Origin: Pleurodeles waltl
Taxonomy: Eukaryota > Chordata > Amphibia > Caudata > Salamandridae
Direction: 5' to 3'
Assembly: GCF_031143425.1 (NCBI RefSeq)
Contig: NC_090451.1
Span: 660,204,575-660,268,574 of the forward strand
DNA: 64,000 bases
Of the stretch, positions 1 through 11,790 are shown in pieces (position 1 is the first letter of the stretch; the number at the start of each line of letters is the position of its first letter). A program made the translations under genes and the position numbers. The notes beneath the pieces are model-generated. The model had not been told where the DNA came from. It did no database searches and was given only the letters and a program-made list of their open reading frames with translations.

Positions 1-1325
1 GTAACACTGATGTTTACAGAACCCTGGTGCTCTACAAGCTGATGCAATGCATCAGTTGAGAAACACTGGCGTCTCTAGAACCCCTCGAGCTCTGAAAGAT
101 GGTGCTTTTGACAACCAGTGTGATGCTAACATTTCTAGTACTCCTGAGGCTATGAAAGCTGATGCATTGGCTCAGCAGTGTAACACTGAGGTTTACAGAG
201 CCCTGTCGCTCTATAAGCTGATGCAGTGCATCAGTTGTGAAACACTGACATGTCTAAAACCCACAAAGCTCTGAAAAATGGTGCTCTGGACTACCAGTGT
301 GACACGAACGTCTCTAAAACTGCTGAGGCTCTGAAAGTTGAAGCCTTGGCACGCCAGTGTAAAAATGGTGTATCAAGCCCTGCTGCTCTGCAAGCTGATG
401 CAATGGATCGGCAGTGAAAACCGAACTTTCTAGTACTTATGGGACTCTGAAAGCAGATGCTTTGGAAACCAGTGTAATTCTGAGATCTCAAGTACTGCTG
501 ATTCACTGAAAGCTAATACATTGTATCAGCAGTGTAACACCGATGTCTACAGAGCCCCAACGCTCTGCAATCTGTTGTAATGCATAAGCTGTGAAACACT
601 GGTGTCTCTAGAACTCCTCAAGCTCTGAAAGATGGTACTTTGGACAGCCAGTCTGATACTAACGACTCTAGAACTCCGGAGACTCTGAAAGTTGAATCTT
701 TGGGCCACCAGCAATGCTTTCAATCGAGCCCTACTGCTCCATAAGATGATGCAGTGGATCCGAAGTGAACACTAACACTCCTGGGGCTCTGAAAGCAGAT
801 GCTTTCAACAACCAGTGTGACACAGGCATCTCTAGAACACCTGAAGCTCTGAAAGATGATGGTTTAGACCACCAGTGTACTACTGATGTTTATCAAGCTC
901 TGAAGCTCAAAAAGCTGATGTAATGGATCATCTGTAAAACACTGACGTTTCTAGAACTCCTGAAGCTCCAAAAGTTGGAGCTTTGAAACACCAATGTAAC
1001 AATGATAGATATAGAGTCCTGCAGCTCTGAAAGTTGATACACTGGATCAGCAGTGAAATACTGACCTCTGAAGTACTCCTAATGTTCTGACAGCAGATGT
1101 TTTGGACGACCAGTGTGACACTGTTGTCTCTAGAGCCCTAGAATCTCTGAGCTCTGAAAGCTGATGCTTGGACCACCTATGTAATACTAACATCTATGGA
1201 GCCCCTGAGGCTCTGGAAGCTCATTCACTGGATCTTCAGATTAACACTGATACTTGTACAGCCTCTGAAGATCTGGAAGCAGAAGCTTTGGACCACCATT
1301 CTAACACTGACATCTCTAAGACTAA
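1..1325. repeat. 60-bp minisatellite with ~178-bp higher-order unit
   Basis: About 22 tandem copies of a 58-60-bp unit built around 'aacactga..t.tctagaac.cct..agctctgaaag.tgatgc.ttgga'. Units come in three types. The type carrying 'ctacaagctgatgcaatgca' recurs at about 1, 179, 358, 534, 711 and 878, giving a higher-order period near 178 bp. Its best copies contain the palindrome ctgatgca-n-tgcatcag (about 39-55 and 218-234). The array runs off the left edge, so its full length is unknown. Copies are perhaps 20-30% diverged, so it is old. No coding function is supported. Confidence 0.9.
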
Positions 1326-1387
1326 AGACCTGATCTAGATCTTGGTGGACGAGTTACTCTGTCACAATGGTGAAAGATATCCTGTCC

Positions 1388-1897
1388 ACTGAAAATTAAA
1401 CAATATTAACAGATTAATAAAGTGTATATAAGTAAAGTGACTAAATGTACAGTTACATTTTTTTAAACGTACTCTAAATGTCAAGGAATTTGAAACTGGA
1501 GGGTAAAAATGTGATTAGTATCCTCAGATTGATTTGTGGTAGCAGTGCAGGTGTATCGAACAATATAGTATGGATGATGTATGGCTCCAATTGAATTTAG
1601 AAAAGCTCCAAACTTCCTATTAAAATTACTTTTTTTATTTTCTTTATTTGTCAATTAAATAAAATGTTATCATTTGTGTATGTTTTTGACGATTGCTTGT
1701 TTTTGTATTTTTATGTATTGTTTTGCATTTCAAATCATCAACAATGTTTAAGCTGAATCCACCTGCTTTCAGTAATGACTCAATTGGGAGGGGAGGAGGG
1801 TGGGGGCCCGGATTCCAATAATGATTCAGTAGGGATTCCCAGGTTCCAGTAATGATAAAGTGGTGGGCCACAGAAGTCAAAAGGTTGGGAACCACTG
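1388..1897 (-). mobile_element. hAT-type non-autonomous DNA transposon (copy 1, 5' end unclear)
   Basis: The right end reads aaggttgggaaccactg (ending 1897), the inverse of the left terminus of the element at 47761. The 160 bp before it, read as reverse complement, match that element closely, including a repeated 'aatgattc..tggaatcc' motif. The internal part (about 1470-1560) matches the copy at 38400-38500 around 'aaggaatttgaaa' and 'gatatcctca.attgatt'. The left terminus is not recognisable; the element seems to start near 1388 or to be truncated against the minisatellite. It carries no transposase, so it would have been moved by an autonomous hAT transposase in trans. Confidence 0.75.
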
Positions 1898-2059
1898 CTA
1901 TTGCAATTTATTTTCAGTTAGTACTAAAAGATGTTAAATCTAATCTGCAATGCTCTGATTTTTAAACTGAACTATTAGAGAATCTACACTACTCACTAAA
2001 AAAAGCGAAGATTCTGCTGATACACTGGGACTGACGAATGATGACTAGGGAGCTGCGTG
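1898..2059. other. unassigned spacer
   Basis: Short AT-rich stretch between the hAT copy and the next minisatellite. Nothing recognisable was seen. Confidence 0.5.
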
Positions 2060-2960
2060 GGCCAGTATGTGGTACTGACTTATACGGTGGAGACATAGGC
2101 TGAGGTATTGTAAGTGGAGCTTTGGTTACTTATGCAGAGATGTATGTTATGATTAGTAGTGAAGCACATATGTTGATGCTATACACAGACAAATTAAGGT
2201 ACCCCATATAGAAGCGCAAGGGCTGTATGTTGAGGTATTCTTTAAGGAATGGGAAAGAGAGGCATAGGATAAGGTACTTTATGCAGATTTTCAAGTACAG
2301 GCATAGGGTCAATTGCATAGCAGTTTAGGTTGATGTACTGTACACAGAGACACAGAGACAGGTATTGTATACAGAGGCCGATGTCCAGGTACTGTATGTA
2401 GAAGTACAGATTGAGGTGCTGTGTCTAGACACACAGCTTCAGTTATGAAGTAGCATGTGTGCTGGCAGTGCATGTAAAGTTATAGTTTCAGGTTCCCTAT
2501 GCAGAGCATAGCAGCAGGCGCTGTACGCAAGAGATGATATTTTAGAGGTACTAAATGTGGGGGTAGAGCGACGACTCGCATACAGAGGCATTGATCAGAC
2601 GTCCATGGACATACTTTCAGGTACTCTGTGCAGACTGATACATTCAGGTATTATATGCAGAGATGAATATTGAGGTGAAGTATACATAGGTTTAAGTGTA
2701 GGTACTGTGTGTCAATGTATTGAGACACAGGTTCAGGTCCTGTGCGGAGAGAATATGTTCAGCTATGTCAAGACACAGGATGAAGCCTGTTGAGACCAAC
2801 AGTATGGTATGGTATGTGGACATATACATCATGCACAAGGCATGTATTATGTACTTAGAAGCAGAGGCTTACTGAATATGAAGCAAACATCCGTGGTAGT
2901 TCATCGAGACATGTTTTGACATGTAGAAGCCTAGACTCATGTCTGTCGTGGGTTTTGCTC
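2060..2960. repeat. degenerate ~30-40-bp minisatellite
   Basis: The motif 'aggtactgtatgcagaggcacaggttc' recurs with heavy divergence, for example near 2215, 2275, 2335, 2390, 2410, 2545, 2625, 2650 and 2700. Spacing varies between about 25 and 60 bp, so indels have blurred the period. The units share GGTACTGT/GGTATT followed by CAGAG. No open reading frame of note. Confidence 0.6.
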
Positions 2961-3190
2961 AGGGATATATTTTCTTTAGTTAAGGCAAGCAGAAGCAATC
3001 TTAAGTTCAGGGAGTGTTGTAGGTAAGTGTTTTAGGCAGCGACGGACACCGCAAATGTCAAGGGGGAGGGCGATGGGGTAAACAACGTTTTAACACACAA
3101 AAAAAAAAAAAAAACATTTACTATGTTTGTTCTCCTCTTGTGGTGTCCCAGCATTTAGCGGGAAACCAAAGAGGCTCCCCAGCAATCCTG

Positions 3191-3228
3191 ACACTGCTTT
3201 CATGCTAAGCATAGCATGAAAACAGTGT
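3191..3228. repeat. hairpin 1 (16-bp arms)
   Basis: Left arm 3191-3206 (acactgctttcatgct) and right arm 3213-3228 pair at 15 of 16 positions around a 6-bp loop. It lies about 58 bp before a second, perfect hairpin, suggesting that both belong to one foldback-type element. No protein is encoded here. Confidence 0.8.
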
Positions 3229-3285
3229 TATGATTGGCCTGAATGGCAGTGACTTGTGCTCAGACACAGCCCTGGGGTTTGTGCA

Positions 3286-3328
3286 GTTTCTCCAGCCTGG
3301 CTGTTAAACACAGCCAGGCTGGAGAAAC
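3286..3328. repeat. hairpin 2 (perfect 19-bp arms)
   Basis: Arms 3286-3304 and 3310-3328 are perfectly complementary around a 5-bp spacer (taaac). The arm core is ctccagcctggctgt. A perfect arm of this length next to another hairpin is unlikely by chance and points to a foldback or MITE-like origin, but I could not define outer ends or a target duplication. Confidence 0.85.
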
Positions 3329-5459
3329 CTAAGGCGCTGGCCAAACACACATGCGCCCTTAGGTGGACTCTCTCTCCTCCTTCCTCGACCCCCGCCCCCT
3401 TCCATCTCCTGTGGCCCTGCGCCACCCCTCCCTGTACTGCTGGCTGAGCTTCCCCCGGTCTTGGGCCCTAAAAAAAAAAGCAATAAATATGTCGCCCATC
3501 CCCCGATTTTGTAGTAAAACCACGTAGAATTGGGGTACAGTATGCCCATGACACCCCTGGGCCCAGGCGTCACTGCACCTGCTTCACTGTTGGCAGGTAC
3601 GCCCATGAGTCAAAGTGCTTACATATACTCGGAGTTATACTTTCAGATACTGTACGAGGAAACATAATGAAGATAAGAGGAAGCACATGCTCAACAGCCC
3701 TCAGTAGATCTGCCCTGGATGACACCCAGCCCCGAGCTAAGGCTGGGCCACACACAGACATGCCCTCGTGGTAGGCGCAGGTGACGCAGCCTGACACCGT
3801 GGCGTGAGGCTCTCGGGCGAAGCCAGCGCGCTACAGTGATTGGTCGGCGTCCTGCAACCTCTCTGCGCCGCAGGCTGAACTGTCTTGCTCGGGTTTCTGA
3901 TCTGCTGGGAATCTAGAGGAAATAAAAATCGATGCGGTAGATGTGCTTAATCTCCCCGATTTAAATGGTCTGATTGATTGGGGTCCTCGCTTGATTTCTT
4001 GACTTTAATGGAAGGGGTGCTAGAACACTTTACAAGCCTCTTCTCACCTTTTCCTCCGCATTCAACTAGTAAAATCTGAAGGGCACCCTCCAGTCAAATG
4101 TTTCGCATGTGCTTTGCCGTTGTCTGGCGGGACGGGGAACAGAGCGACGGTGGACGTGTACCAGTGAGACCAAAGGCAGGGACAAGATCTGCACGTAGTT
4201 ACGATTGGAGAAAATGATTTGTCCTCACCCACACTCCAGAGGCAGTCTTCCTGGATGTCATTTAGAGGTAGCCCTTTCTGCCCTTTGGTATACCTTTCAC
4301 TGTCTACATGCTACTTTTATCATTTTGTTATACGGATTCCTGAAGGCAATGGCAGTAACTAATAATAGCAATCTTTGCAAAGCCAAACAATAGGTCTGGT
4401 ATGACCAAAATGATAAAATACTCATTGAAATGGGAAGACAGAACAAAACGATGAATGTATACAGTGCATCTACAACATAAAAAATGTAATCTGTGGTGAT
4501 TCAGTGTTGTAAAATAGTCCATCTTGCTTTGCAATGCAGGTATTCAATAGGAGGTGGTCCAGTACACCAAACTGCCAATAGCAAGAGGTGATAGAGATAT
4601 ACTTTGCAAGGTAGTGGCAAAAGGTCTTGCAGCTGCACTGTTAAACCAAACCTAAAAAGGACTCTGAGGCATCTATTTACCTTCGGTCATATCTCATAGA
4701 CCCATATCAGCAAGTAAGATAGTGTTGGTATGGTATGCGTGGGAGTGGAGTCAGCCATGCAGTGCTTATTCTGTAAAGTAATAAGTGCGGGTCCCAAGGT
4801 TTTTCTTACGAGCCCTTGGCCAGTGTTCTCAATCTGCAGATTCAAGTGCTGACTAATTTTGGTTCAGCGCATACCCGTTCCTTCCACAATCCTCCACTTC
4901 CTGTCTCTTTATTCGTACTCATTCCGCTTTGTTCTTTTTCATTCATGCGTTCTCACTTTGTTTTCTATCTCTTGCTCTGAGTCAAAGTCTAATGAGGAAA
5001 AATAAGTCCCAGCCACCACAAATGAGGGCCAGCGCCCACCACTGTCACACATTAATCAGGAGGCAAAACGTGTGATATGTCACTTTGGCTTCCCTCGCAT
5101 TTTGGCAGACCTTCTGTGCCACTTCCCAAAATACATCTAATTCCCACCACAATTTTCCCTCCCTGCACCCAAAGCACCATTCTATTGTATGAAATATCTA
5201 AGATTCTTGTTGGGAAACATCAGTATTGTGCTAACTCTTCCATGCTCCACCCACTCATTGAAAATCCACTAACCAGATGAATATCAGGCTTGGGGTTGTT
5301 TGAGATATTGTTGCTATTAAGAGTGCACATTCTACAACAACAGATGTGAAAATATTTTTTTCCTCAATGAGCTGATTTAGCTGCTCTGCTCAAACTTTTT
5401 TTTAGTGACTATTATGTCCAGTGAAAAGTTTTTCTTAGATTGGGCATTGTTTTGTAAAT
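3329..5459. other. unassigned DNA
   Basis: Contains an A-run at 3470-3479 and short scattered open frames without recognisable protein similarity. CpG-containing stretches near 3780-3870 and 4125-4160 are local and not a clear island. No repeat family, RNA gene or exon is supported. Confidence 0.4.
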
Positions 5460-5464
5460 CTTAA

Positions 5465-5550
5465 GTGGAAGTCCCCTAATGAAGTTGCCCTGTTGATTTT
5501 AAACTTCAGACTTTCTCATTTCAAACCCAATTCTTTAACCACTAGACATG
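5465..5550 (-). mobile_element. CORE/MIR-like SINE fragment
   Basis: The stretch ending 'cccaattctttaaccactag' (5525-5545) matches the reverse complement of the tRNA-derived head of MIR/CORE SINEs, which ends in 'cttaaccacta'. The preceding bases (cttcagactttctcatttc) fit the same family in order. Only a short diverged piece remains. Assignment is from remembered family features, not an alignment. Confidence 0.45.
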
Positions 5551-5569
5551 CCTTCTTCACGATGATAAC

Positions 5570-6783
5570 CCCTGCATCCACACAATACTACCTACCAGCT
5601 TGCCAAATTACCTGCCTGAAGATTGTACTTTCCACTTCATGCAACACGCTGTAACAGGAGACCCCATCTCCTCCCACCAGACCACATCCTGCAACCAGAA
5701 GCCACACCTCCTCCCATTAAAACACATCTTTTGCCATAGACCAGGCTCTTTGCCAGTGGACAGCAGGTACTGGCATAGACAAAGTGTCCAGCCACTAGAC
5801 CACACATCACCACTAACCCACATTAGTTGTCCACACACCACACCCCTTGCGACATAAATACATTATCCACCTCTTTTCCAGGTCTTGAACCAAATACATC
5901 CAGACAGCAGTCCACAACTCCTGCTGCTTGACTTAACCTCCACCTATAGAACACTCCGCTTTTCCACAGACTACCTTTTTGCCAGTTACATTGATTTCCA
6001 ATGACCCTGCCAGCTCTTAAAACACTTGCCTGCAACCCTTCAACAATGATTCAGTTTGCTGTACCAGAGCCTTGTCAACTAAATAACATCTCATTTATGC
6101 AGGTAGGTAATGTGGACAACAGCTCTTTTGTGCTGCTAGACATCAGCTCCTTTTATACATATTTTATGCTTCTATACCTCAGAACCACGAGACCCCTCAA
6201 CCTCATTTACAGATTCGTGACAACAGCTAGCTCAGACTTCATGCTGTTAGACAGCACTTGCTGCTAGTGAACATTTTGTTGCCACAGAACACACCTCTGC
6301 CAGATTAACACAGCTAGCTACGGAAGCATGTCTATATGCACTTCGTACTCTTGGAGAGCACTATCTGCCACTAAACACCGCCATCTGCTACTACACAGTG
6401 CCTGCTGCTGTTAGACTACACCTCGTGGTATTAGGCCTCGTATGTCAACAACAAACCTCATACTCATACCACAGCTTATGCCACTTACCATGTATTTCTT
6501 CCTACCACTAGTTCACCATGCATGCCATCCGCACAAGATTACCCCACTGGTCCGAGATCATGCCTCAGCCACCAAGAGTTTGCCACCAAGAAATGCTATC
6601 CATTACAAGTTATATCTTTTTGGTTACAAAACACAAACCTTCCACCAAACCTCCTGACATTCCCATGGTGCCTGTCCCTAAAACATACACATTGTTTGTA
6701 GAGCATTTCTGTTCCCCAAGACCACATCTCCTGCCCTTAAATTATGCCTCCTCAGGGCTAAATTTAAGAAACAATTATCACTT
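5570..6783. repeat. degenerate minisatellite (~30-40 bp)
   Basis: The C/A-rich motif 'ctgccactagaccacatctcctgcc' recurs in variants at about 5655-5715, 5735, 5790, 5870, 6000, 6130, 6240, 6285, 6365, 6400, 6535, 6580 and 6720. The array ends where the older DIRS element begins. Similar C-rich text resumes beyond that element (about 19850-19990), so the DIRS may have inserted into this array. Short open frames here are repeat artefacts. Confidence 0.6.
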
Positions 6784-7020
6784 TCTTCAGTATTATATCT
6801 TTCATAAATTTATATACTTGAATCTTCCCCGTTGATATGGTTGGAATCCCACGTTAACAGTAAAATAAGTAGTTCTGAATAATTAAAATTAAAGCCTCTT
6901 AGAAAAGAATGGCCACTGGTAGTCAATTGACATTGGTTTAAACATCCAAACTTAAACCAATCAAAGCAGAGACCCTGGAGCACTCATCCTCTTCAGAGCC
7001 ACCATACCTCAGATTTATTA
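6784..7020 (+). repeat. left inverted terminal repeat of older DIRS
   Basis: Begins 'ttcttcagtattatatcttt' and continues through 'cttgaatcttccccg', the decayed form of the termini at 8890 and 15451. The following 'aaacttaaaccaatca' (about 6948-6963) corresponds to 'caaacttcaaccaatca' in the younger copy. It is inverted relative to 19490-19727. C-to-T and G-to-A changes at CpG sites dominate the visible differences. Confidence 0.8.
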
Positions 7021-7174
7021 CCACACTTTGTGTGTTAGGGAGTCTCCCAGAGCTCTGCTTAGCCTGTGTTGCTCAGTTCAACTTTTGACCTGACAGCTTT
7101 CCAGGTTTTGACCAGCACCATAGAGGTCACCTGAGGCACAGTTGGAAGTGTGCTTGATTTATTTTTTGTTCATC

Positions 7175-8889
7175 ATGTCTGAGGGTTCCAATCAAGCCTT
7201 GTAAATCCTGTGGCGAGTTGAGGCTTTTTTCTAGAAGTTCCTCACAAAGAATGTCTCTACTGTTTATACCCTCAGCACAACCCCAAAGAGTGCAAATATT
7301 GCTGCACCTTTTAGGCAAAGACTCTTAAAGACTGTGAAGCCAGGCTGCTCCCCTGGTTACAAAAGAAAAACAGCACTCTGATTCAGACTGACTGCGGAGA
7401 GAGGACATTCCTCCTTAAGAAATCAAAAAGAGGGGTCTTCCCCCTCAGAAGATTCAGGTGCAAAAAGGAAGTGTCTCACTTCAGGGAGACCAGTGAGGAG
7501 AGCTGTAATGTTAAGGAGACGACTGGTTCTTCTTTCTCTCAGGCACAGCGATCTGCCACCATTTCTTTTGCACCTTCTACACCTTTCAAGGATCCGTCCT
7601 TATCGAAAAAATCTCTCCTGTTGACATCCCCCTCGACGGTTACCGCGTTGATGACTGCTGTGATGAGGATGTCAATTGACAAAACCAGTGACGGCATCAT
7701 TCTAGACAGTGACTAAAGCGATGACAACCACCACTTCTGCATTGTCAACAAAGACAGTGACACCGTCCTCCTTGTCAATGAGACCATCTACTATGGTGCG
7801 AATATCCTTTATGAGCCTTTACCAGAGATCCTACACTCAACAGGCATTTCTCTTGGGGCTCCGTCGTCGACTACTCCATCGACGGCACTGTCAACGAGCA
7901 CAAAGGACATTTTACTAATTTCTTCTAAGGTCATTTCTTCATCTTTGCCCCAAGACTGCACATAAACCTTCTTGAACGTATATCGCTCCATTGCCACCAG
8001 TACACTTGCTGGAAATGCAGAAGTAAGGAGATGACGGACTCGGCCCCACTTACAGCCCCTCCCAACTCAATGTGAAATGCCAAGAGTCAGAGGATGAGGA
8101 CCCAGAATATAGACAGTTCACATACCTGGAGGGTAACTTCTCTTTCAAAGACAGGGACCCTTCATCCACATCAAGAATATGACTCTTTCCAAGAGCATTA
8201 CCCGTATGAAGAGTCAGAGAATAATCAGCCATCAAGTGCAAGACTCACCTGTCATGCTCCCAGTATCATTGGTCACTGACCTTTGCTTAATGATTATTCT
8301 AAGTGTTTCCCCAGATACTTATAACTCGGACAAGCAAACACCGTTTGTACAACCGGCTCAAGTGGCTGCCTCAACTCCTAGAGTCAGTCTTCCTTACAAC
8401 CTAGAGAGAAGCCTGTGTTGCCCTCAATTACTATCTCGGACACACTTGCTGACAGCGATGGTGACCAGCCACCCAAGGAGGGTAAAATTTAATTTGATAC
8501 TAAGGACCAACCTGAATGCGGCAATTATGTGGCAACATTACCGTACTTTCCTATTCCTTCTCCAGTGGATTCCTCTCCATCAGACATTGGGGGATTTCAT
8601 GATAACTTAGAGAAGTTATGCAAACGCTTCAACTTTCTGCTCCCAGTGAAGCAAAGTGAATGTTTCCTCGGATTTTACTCAATGCTCCACAAGAGCCATC
8701 CCACTTGTGGACTTCATTTGGCAGAAACGATTAAAAGTGATGAATACTCTGGCCTCTAGCCCAATGGCTGTCCCCAAACTAGATTAAAAATATAAGGCCC
8801 CTCATTACCCCCCTACATGCCTTATTGGTCAGATGAGACTGGACTCGGTAATTATGCAGGCAGCGCTGCAGCCAGTGAAGAACCCATCT
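7175..8889 (+). pseudogene. DIRS gag pseudogene, 5' part
   Basis: The ATG at 7175 matches the gag start of the younger copy (9269). The next codons keep the cysteine-rich N-terminus in broken form (for example 'ccttgtaaatcctgtggcgag'). Stops and indels follow throughout. At 8580-8760 the segment beginning 'cagacattgggggatttcat' aligns with 10790 onward in the younger gag. The sequence stops at 8889, exactly where the younger DIRS begins, and resumes at 15452 with the matching downstream gag bases. It cannot encode a full protein. Confidence 0.85.
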
Positions 8890-9165
8890 TTCTCCAGTAT
8901 TAGGGTATCTTTCATAGATTCACATGCTTGAATCATTCCCCGTCGTCGAAGTGGGAGTCCCACGGTACATAGAAAGCAATAAATAGAGAAAAAACGTTTC
9001 TTTCCTTTTTTTTTTTTTTTCATTGAAGTCAATAGGAAAAAACATATTCAATTGTAGAACTATCAGCCTCTTTAGAAAGAGCCCAAACTTCAACCAATCA
9101 GGCGTGACCACCCTCTTAGAACCCTCAGCACAGAGGCTCAGTCTGTCAGATTTTCTACCGCACGT
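8890..9165 (+). repeat. left inverted terminal repeat of nested DIRS
   Basis: Starts 'ttctccagtattagggtatc'. It contains the small palindrome gtgggagtcccac (8951-8963) and a T15 run (9006-9020). It is the reverse complement of 15157-15420; the homopolymer is A18 on the right side (15289-15306). The left end carries two extra bases in 'attagggta' that the right end lacks, and the internal complementary region reproduces that difference. It probably contains the promoter, although no TATA box stands out. Confidence 0.92.
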
Positions 9166-9268
9166 CGTGTGTAAGGGAGTCTCCCTGAGCTCTGCTCAGT
9201 TTTCCATCTCTTCAAGAGAAATCCTTAGAACTTTTAACTTCATTTTTTCTTCAAGACTTTTTTCCATC

Positions 9269-11790
9269 ATGTCTACAAGAAAAGGCCTTTTTAGACCTTG
9301 TGGGACCTGTGGCAAATTGAGACTTCACTGTGAGGACCCTCACGAAGAATGTATCTATTGCTTACATCCAGAGCATAAGGTCAAGGACTGTAAGATCTGC
9401 AGAACCCTTCCTAATAAGACTCTGAGGGACAGAGAAGCCAGGCTCCTACTTTGGCTCCAGAAAAAGAAGGCAAGAGAAGCTCTTTCTGAAGAAGAGAGTG
9501 ACACTGCAGTGACCTCAAAGAAGAGAAAGAGGTCTGTGGAGAGCCTATCCCCTGCAAGCACTAAGTCAGCCAAGAAGCTGCATGCTTTTAAGGACACCGG
9601 GGATCTACCTTCAACATCTAAGGTAGCAAGTGGCAGGGTTCATTCAGAACCATCAACACCTGCTTCTTCTTCAAAGAAGCTTAAAAAGCCTTCCAGTTCT
9701 CTACCTTCGTCGACGTCCAAAAAATCTACACCGTCGACGATAGCTCTACCTGGGACGACGACTACGACGACGGCTACGTTTACAGCCCCTCCGTCTCCGA
9801 TGATAGGGACTTCATCTCCGCTGTCATCTACGACGATAACATCGGTGAGTCTCAAGTATGGTCCGTCGTCGTCGCACACTTTGAAGATCATTAAGAAGCC
9901 GTCGATGAGTAAGAAGCTAAAATCTTTACCATCGTCGACGAAGAGATTCAGAAGGTCGCTGTCGGTTTCGCCGACGAAGATTCCATCGAAGCACCGGATC
10001 GCGAAAACTCCGTCGTTGTCAACCCCGTCGACGGGTGACGCAGTGACATTGGCTTCGTCGACGGCTCCTTCATCGACAATGATACCACCAACTACACCAA
10101 CGGCCCGTCGACGCCTGCTCCGTCGACGCGTGCTCCGTCGACGAGTGCTCCGTCGACGAGTGCTCCGTCGACGGTTTATTTTTCTGGAACATCTCCTTAC
10201 CTACCACAAAGGATTTTGCCTGTACAGGTCAGATCCTCTGTTTTACAACCATCGCATACATCGCCCAGCAAGGTTGCACCCGTTCCTCCGCAACATCTTT
10301 TTGCTGATGATGATGATGATGATGGCGATGGGTACTCTGATGACGGATTTTTTCCGGTAGCGCGTAGTCCGTCCGAACTACGTATAAAATGCCAAGAGGA
10401 GGATGAAGAGGAGGATCTTCAGCAATTTTCCCACCGACAGGATCAAGGGCATTTTGAACAACCAGAACAGACAGTACAAATGCCAGTATCATTGATTAAC
10501 AACCTTCAGCAAATGATGCGGGACTACTATGCGAGGTTTCCCCCGCCTGGTCCTTCTACACCGGTACAGCCTCAGCAGACACCAGTGTCCACTCCAGCTA
10601 GACCTTCCACATTACCAGACCCTACCACAGCACCTCCATCGGTTCAGACTATTGAGTCACCGTCATCTGAGGAGGAACAGGAAGAAGGGGAGATACAAGA
10701 CTCAGACTCTTTAATACCGGAATGGGATGAGTATCAGATTCAGACTCCATCTCCGTCTACACCACCGCCAGTAGACTCTCCTCCTCAGGACATTGGGGGT
10801 TTCCATAGTGTCATGGAGAGAGCTGCCAAAAGATTCCAGCTACCGATTACGTCAAAACAATCAGATTGTTTTCTTTATGATTTTAAAGAGGACACTAGAA
10901 AATCGGTAAGAGCCATTCCCATAGTCGATTTCATCTGGGAAGAAGGCTTAAAGGTCATGCAGACTCCGACCTCCATTCCTGCAGTCTTGCCCAGACTAGA
11001 AAAGAAATATAAGGCACCTGACAACTCCCCAGCATGTCTAATCAGCCATCCTAAGCCGGATTCGGTTATCTCCCAAGTAGCTCAGAGAAGATCCAGGAAT
11101 CCGTCAGCTTCTCTGACTGCCCCTCCAGACAAGGAAGGAAGGCGTCTGGACTCTATAGGTAAAAACATTTCAACCATGGCTGCCACCACTGTTAGAGCCG
11201 CCAACTCTCTAGCAATACTGGGGAGATACGATCGTCAGATGTGGTCTGACATGTCACAATTCATTGACATGATACCTGAATCCAGTAGGGCAGAGGCACG
11301 CAGAATTCTTCAAGAAGGAGAAAAGATTTCGGCCGAAATCATAGACTCGGCCATTGATGTTTCTTCTACAGGTTTCAGACAATTGGCCGGTGCTGCGGTT
11401 CTAAGACGCCAAGGGTGGCTAAAGGCTACATCTTTTAGGCCGGAAGTTCAGTTGAAAATTCTAGACATGCCATATGATGGCGAACTTTTATTTGGAAAAC
11501 ATGTCGACGATACATTGCAGTCGATCAAGTCAGACACTGAAACAGCCAGGTCACTTGCAACGCTCCAGTACAAAAGGCACCCCTTTCGAGGAGCGAGAGG
11601 GAGAGGTACTTTTTCACACAGAGGAGGTTTTCAACAATATAGACCGTACTCCTCTTACCAAGGGCAATATCGCTCAACTTATGGCCAGCAACAACAGCAT
11701 TTCTTTCGCCAGCAAACATCAGCTCGCTTCACACAGCAAACGAGAGGAAAGTCTGCTTTCAGACACAAGGATACGGCTAGAAAGCAGTGA
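9269..11790 (+). CDS. gag: DIRS Gag-like protein (frame disrupted near 10.1 kb)
   Basis: Likely structural protein that binds and packages the element RNA. I chose the ATG at 9269 because the older copy has its ATG at the matching place (7175). Residues 11-44 hold a Cys/His cluster (C11, C14, C21, C28, C31, H36, C41, C44), probably zinc-binding. A long Ser/Thr/Pro/Lys-rich linker follows, rich in TCG and ACG codons. The reading frame then moves by -1 near 10095-10175, consistent with one lost base. The downstream frame (to the TGA at 11788) has an acidic Asp/Glu run, a conserved core and an Arg/Gly/Gln-rich tail from about 11580. A four-copy 15-bp repeat (10107-10166) marks the switch. Programmed frameshifting is possible; mutation is simpler. 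Overlaps the RT frame from 11474. Confidence 0.8.
10107..10174. repeat. 15-bp tandem repeat (about 4.5 copies) in gag
   Basis: The unit gtcgacg-n-n-tgctcc is repeated at 10107, 10122, 10137 and 10152, with a partial fifth copy. Fifteen is a multiple of three, so gain or loss of whole units keeps frame. The one-base frame change seen in gag therefore needs a separate indel in or beside this tract. Confidence 0.85.
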
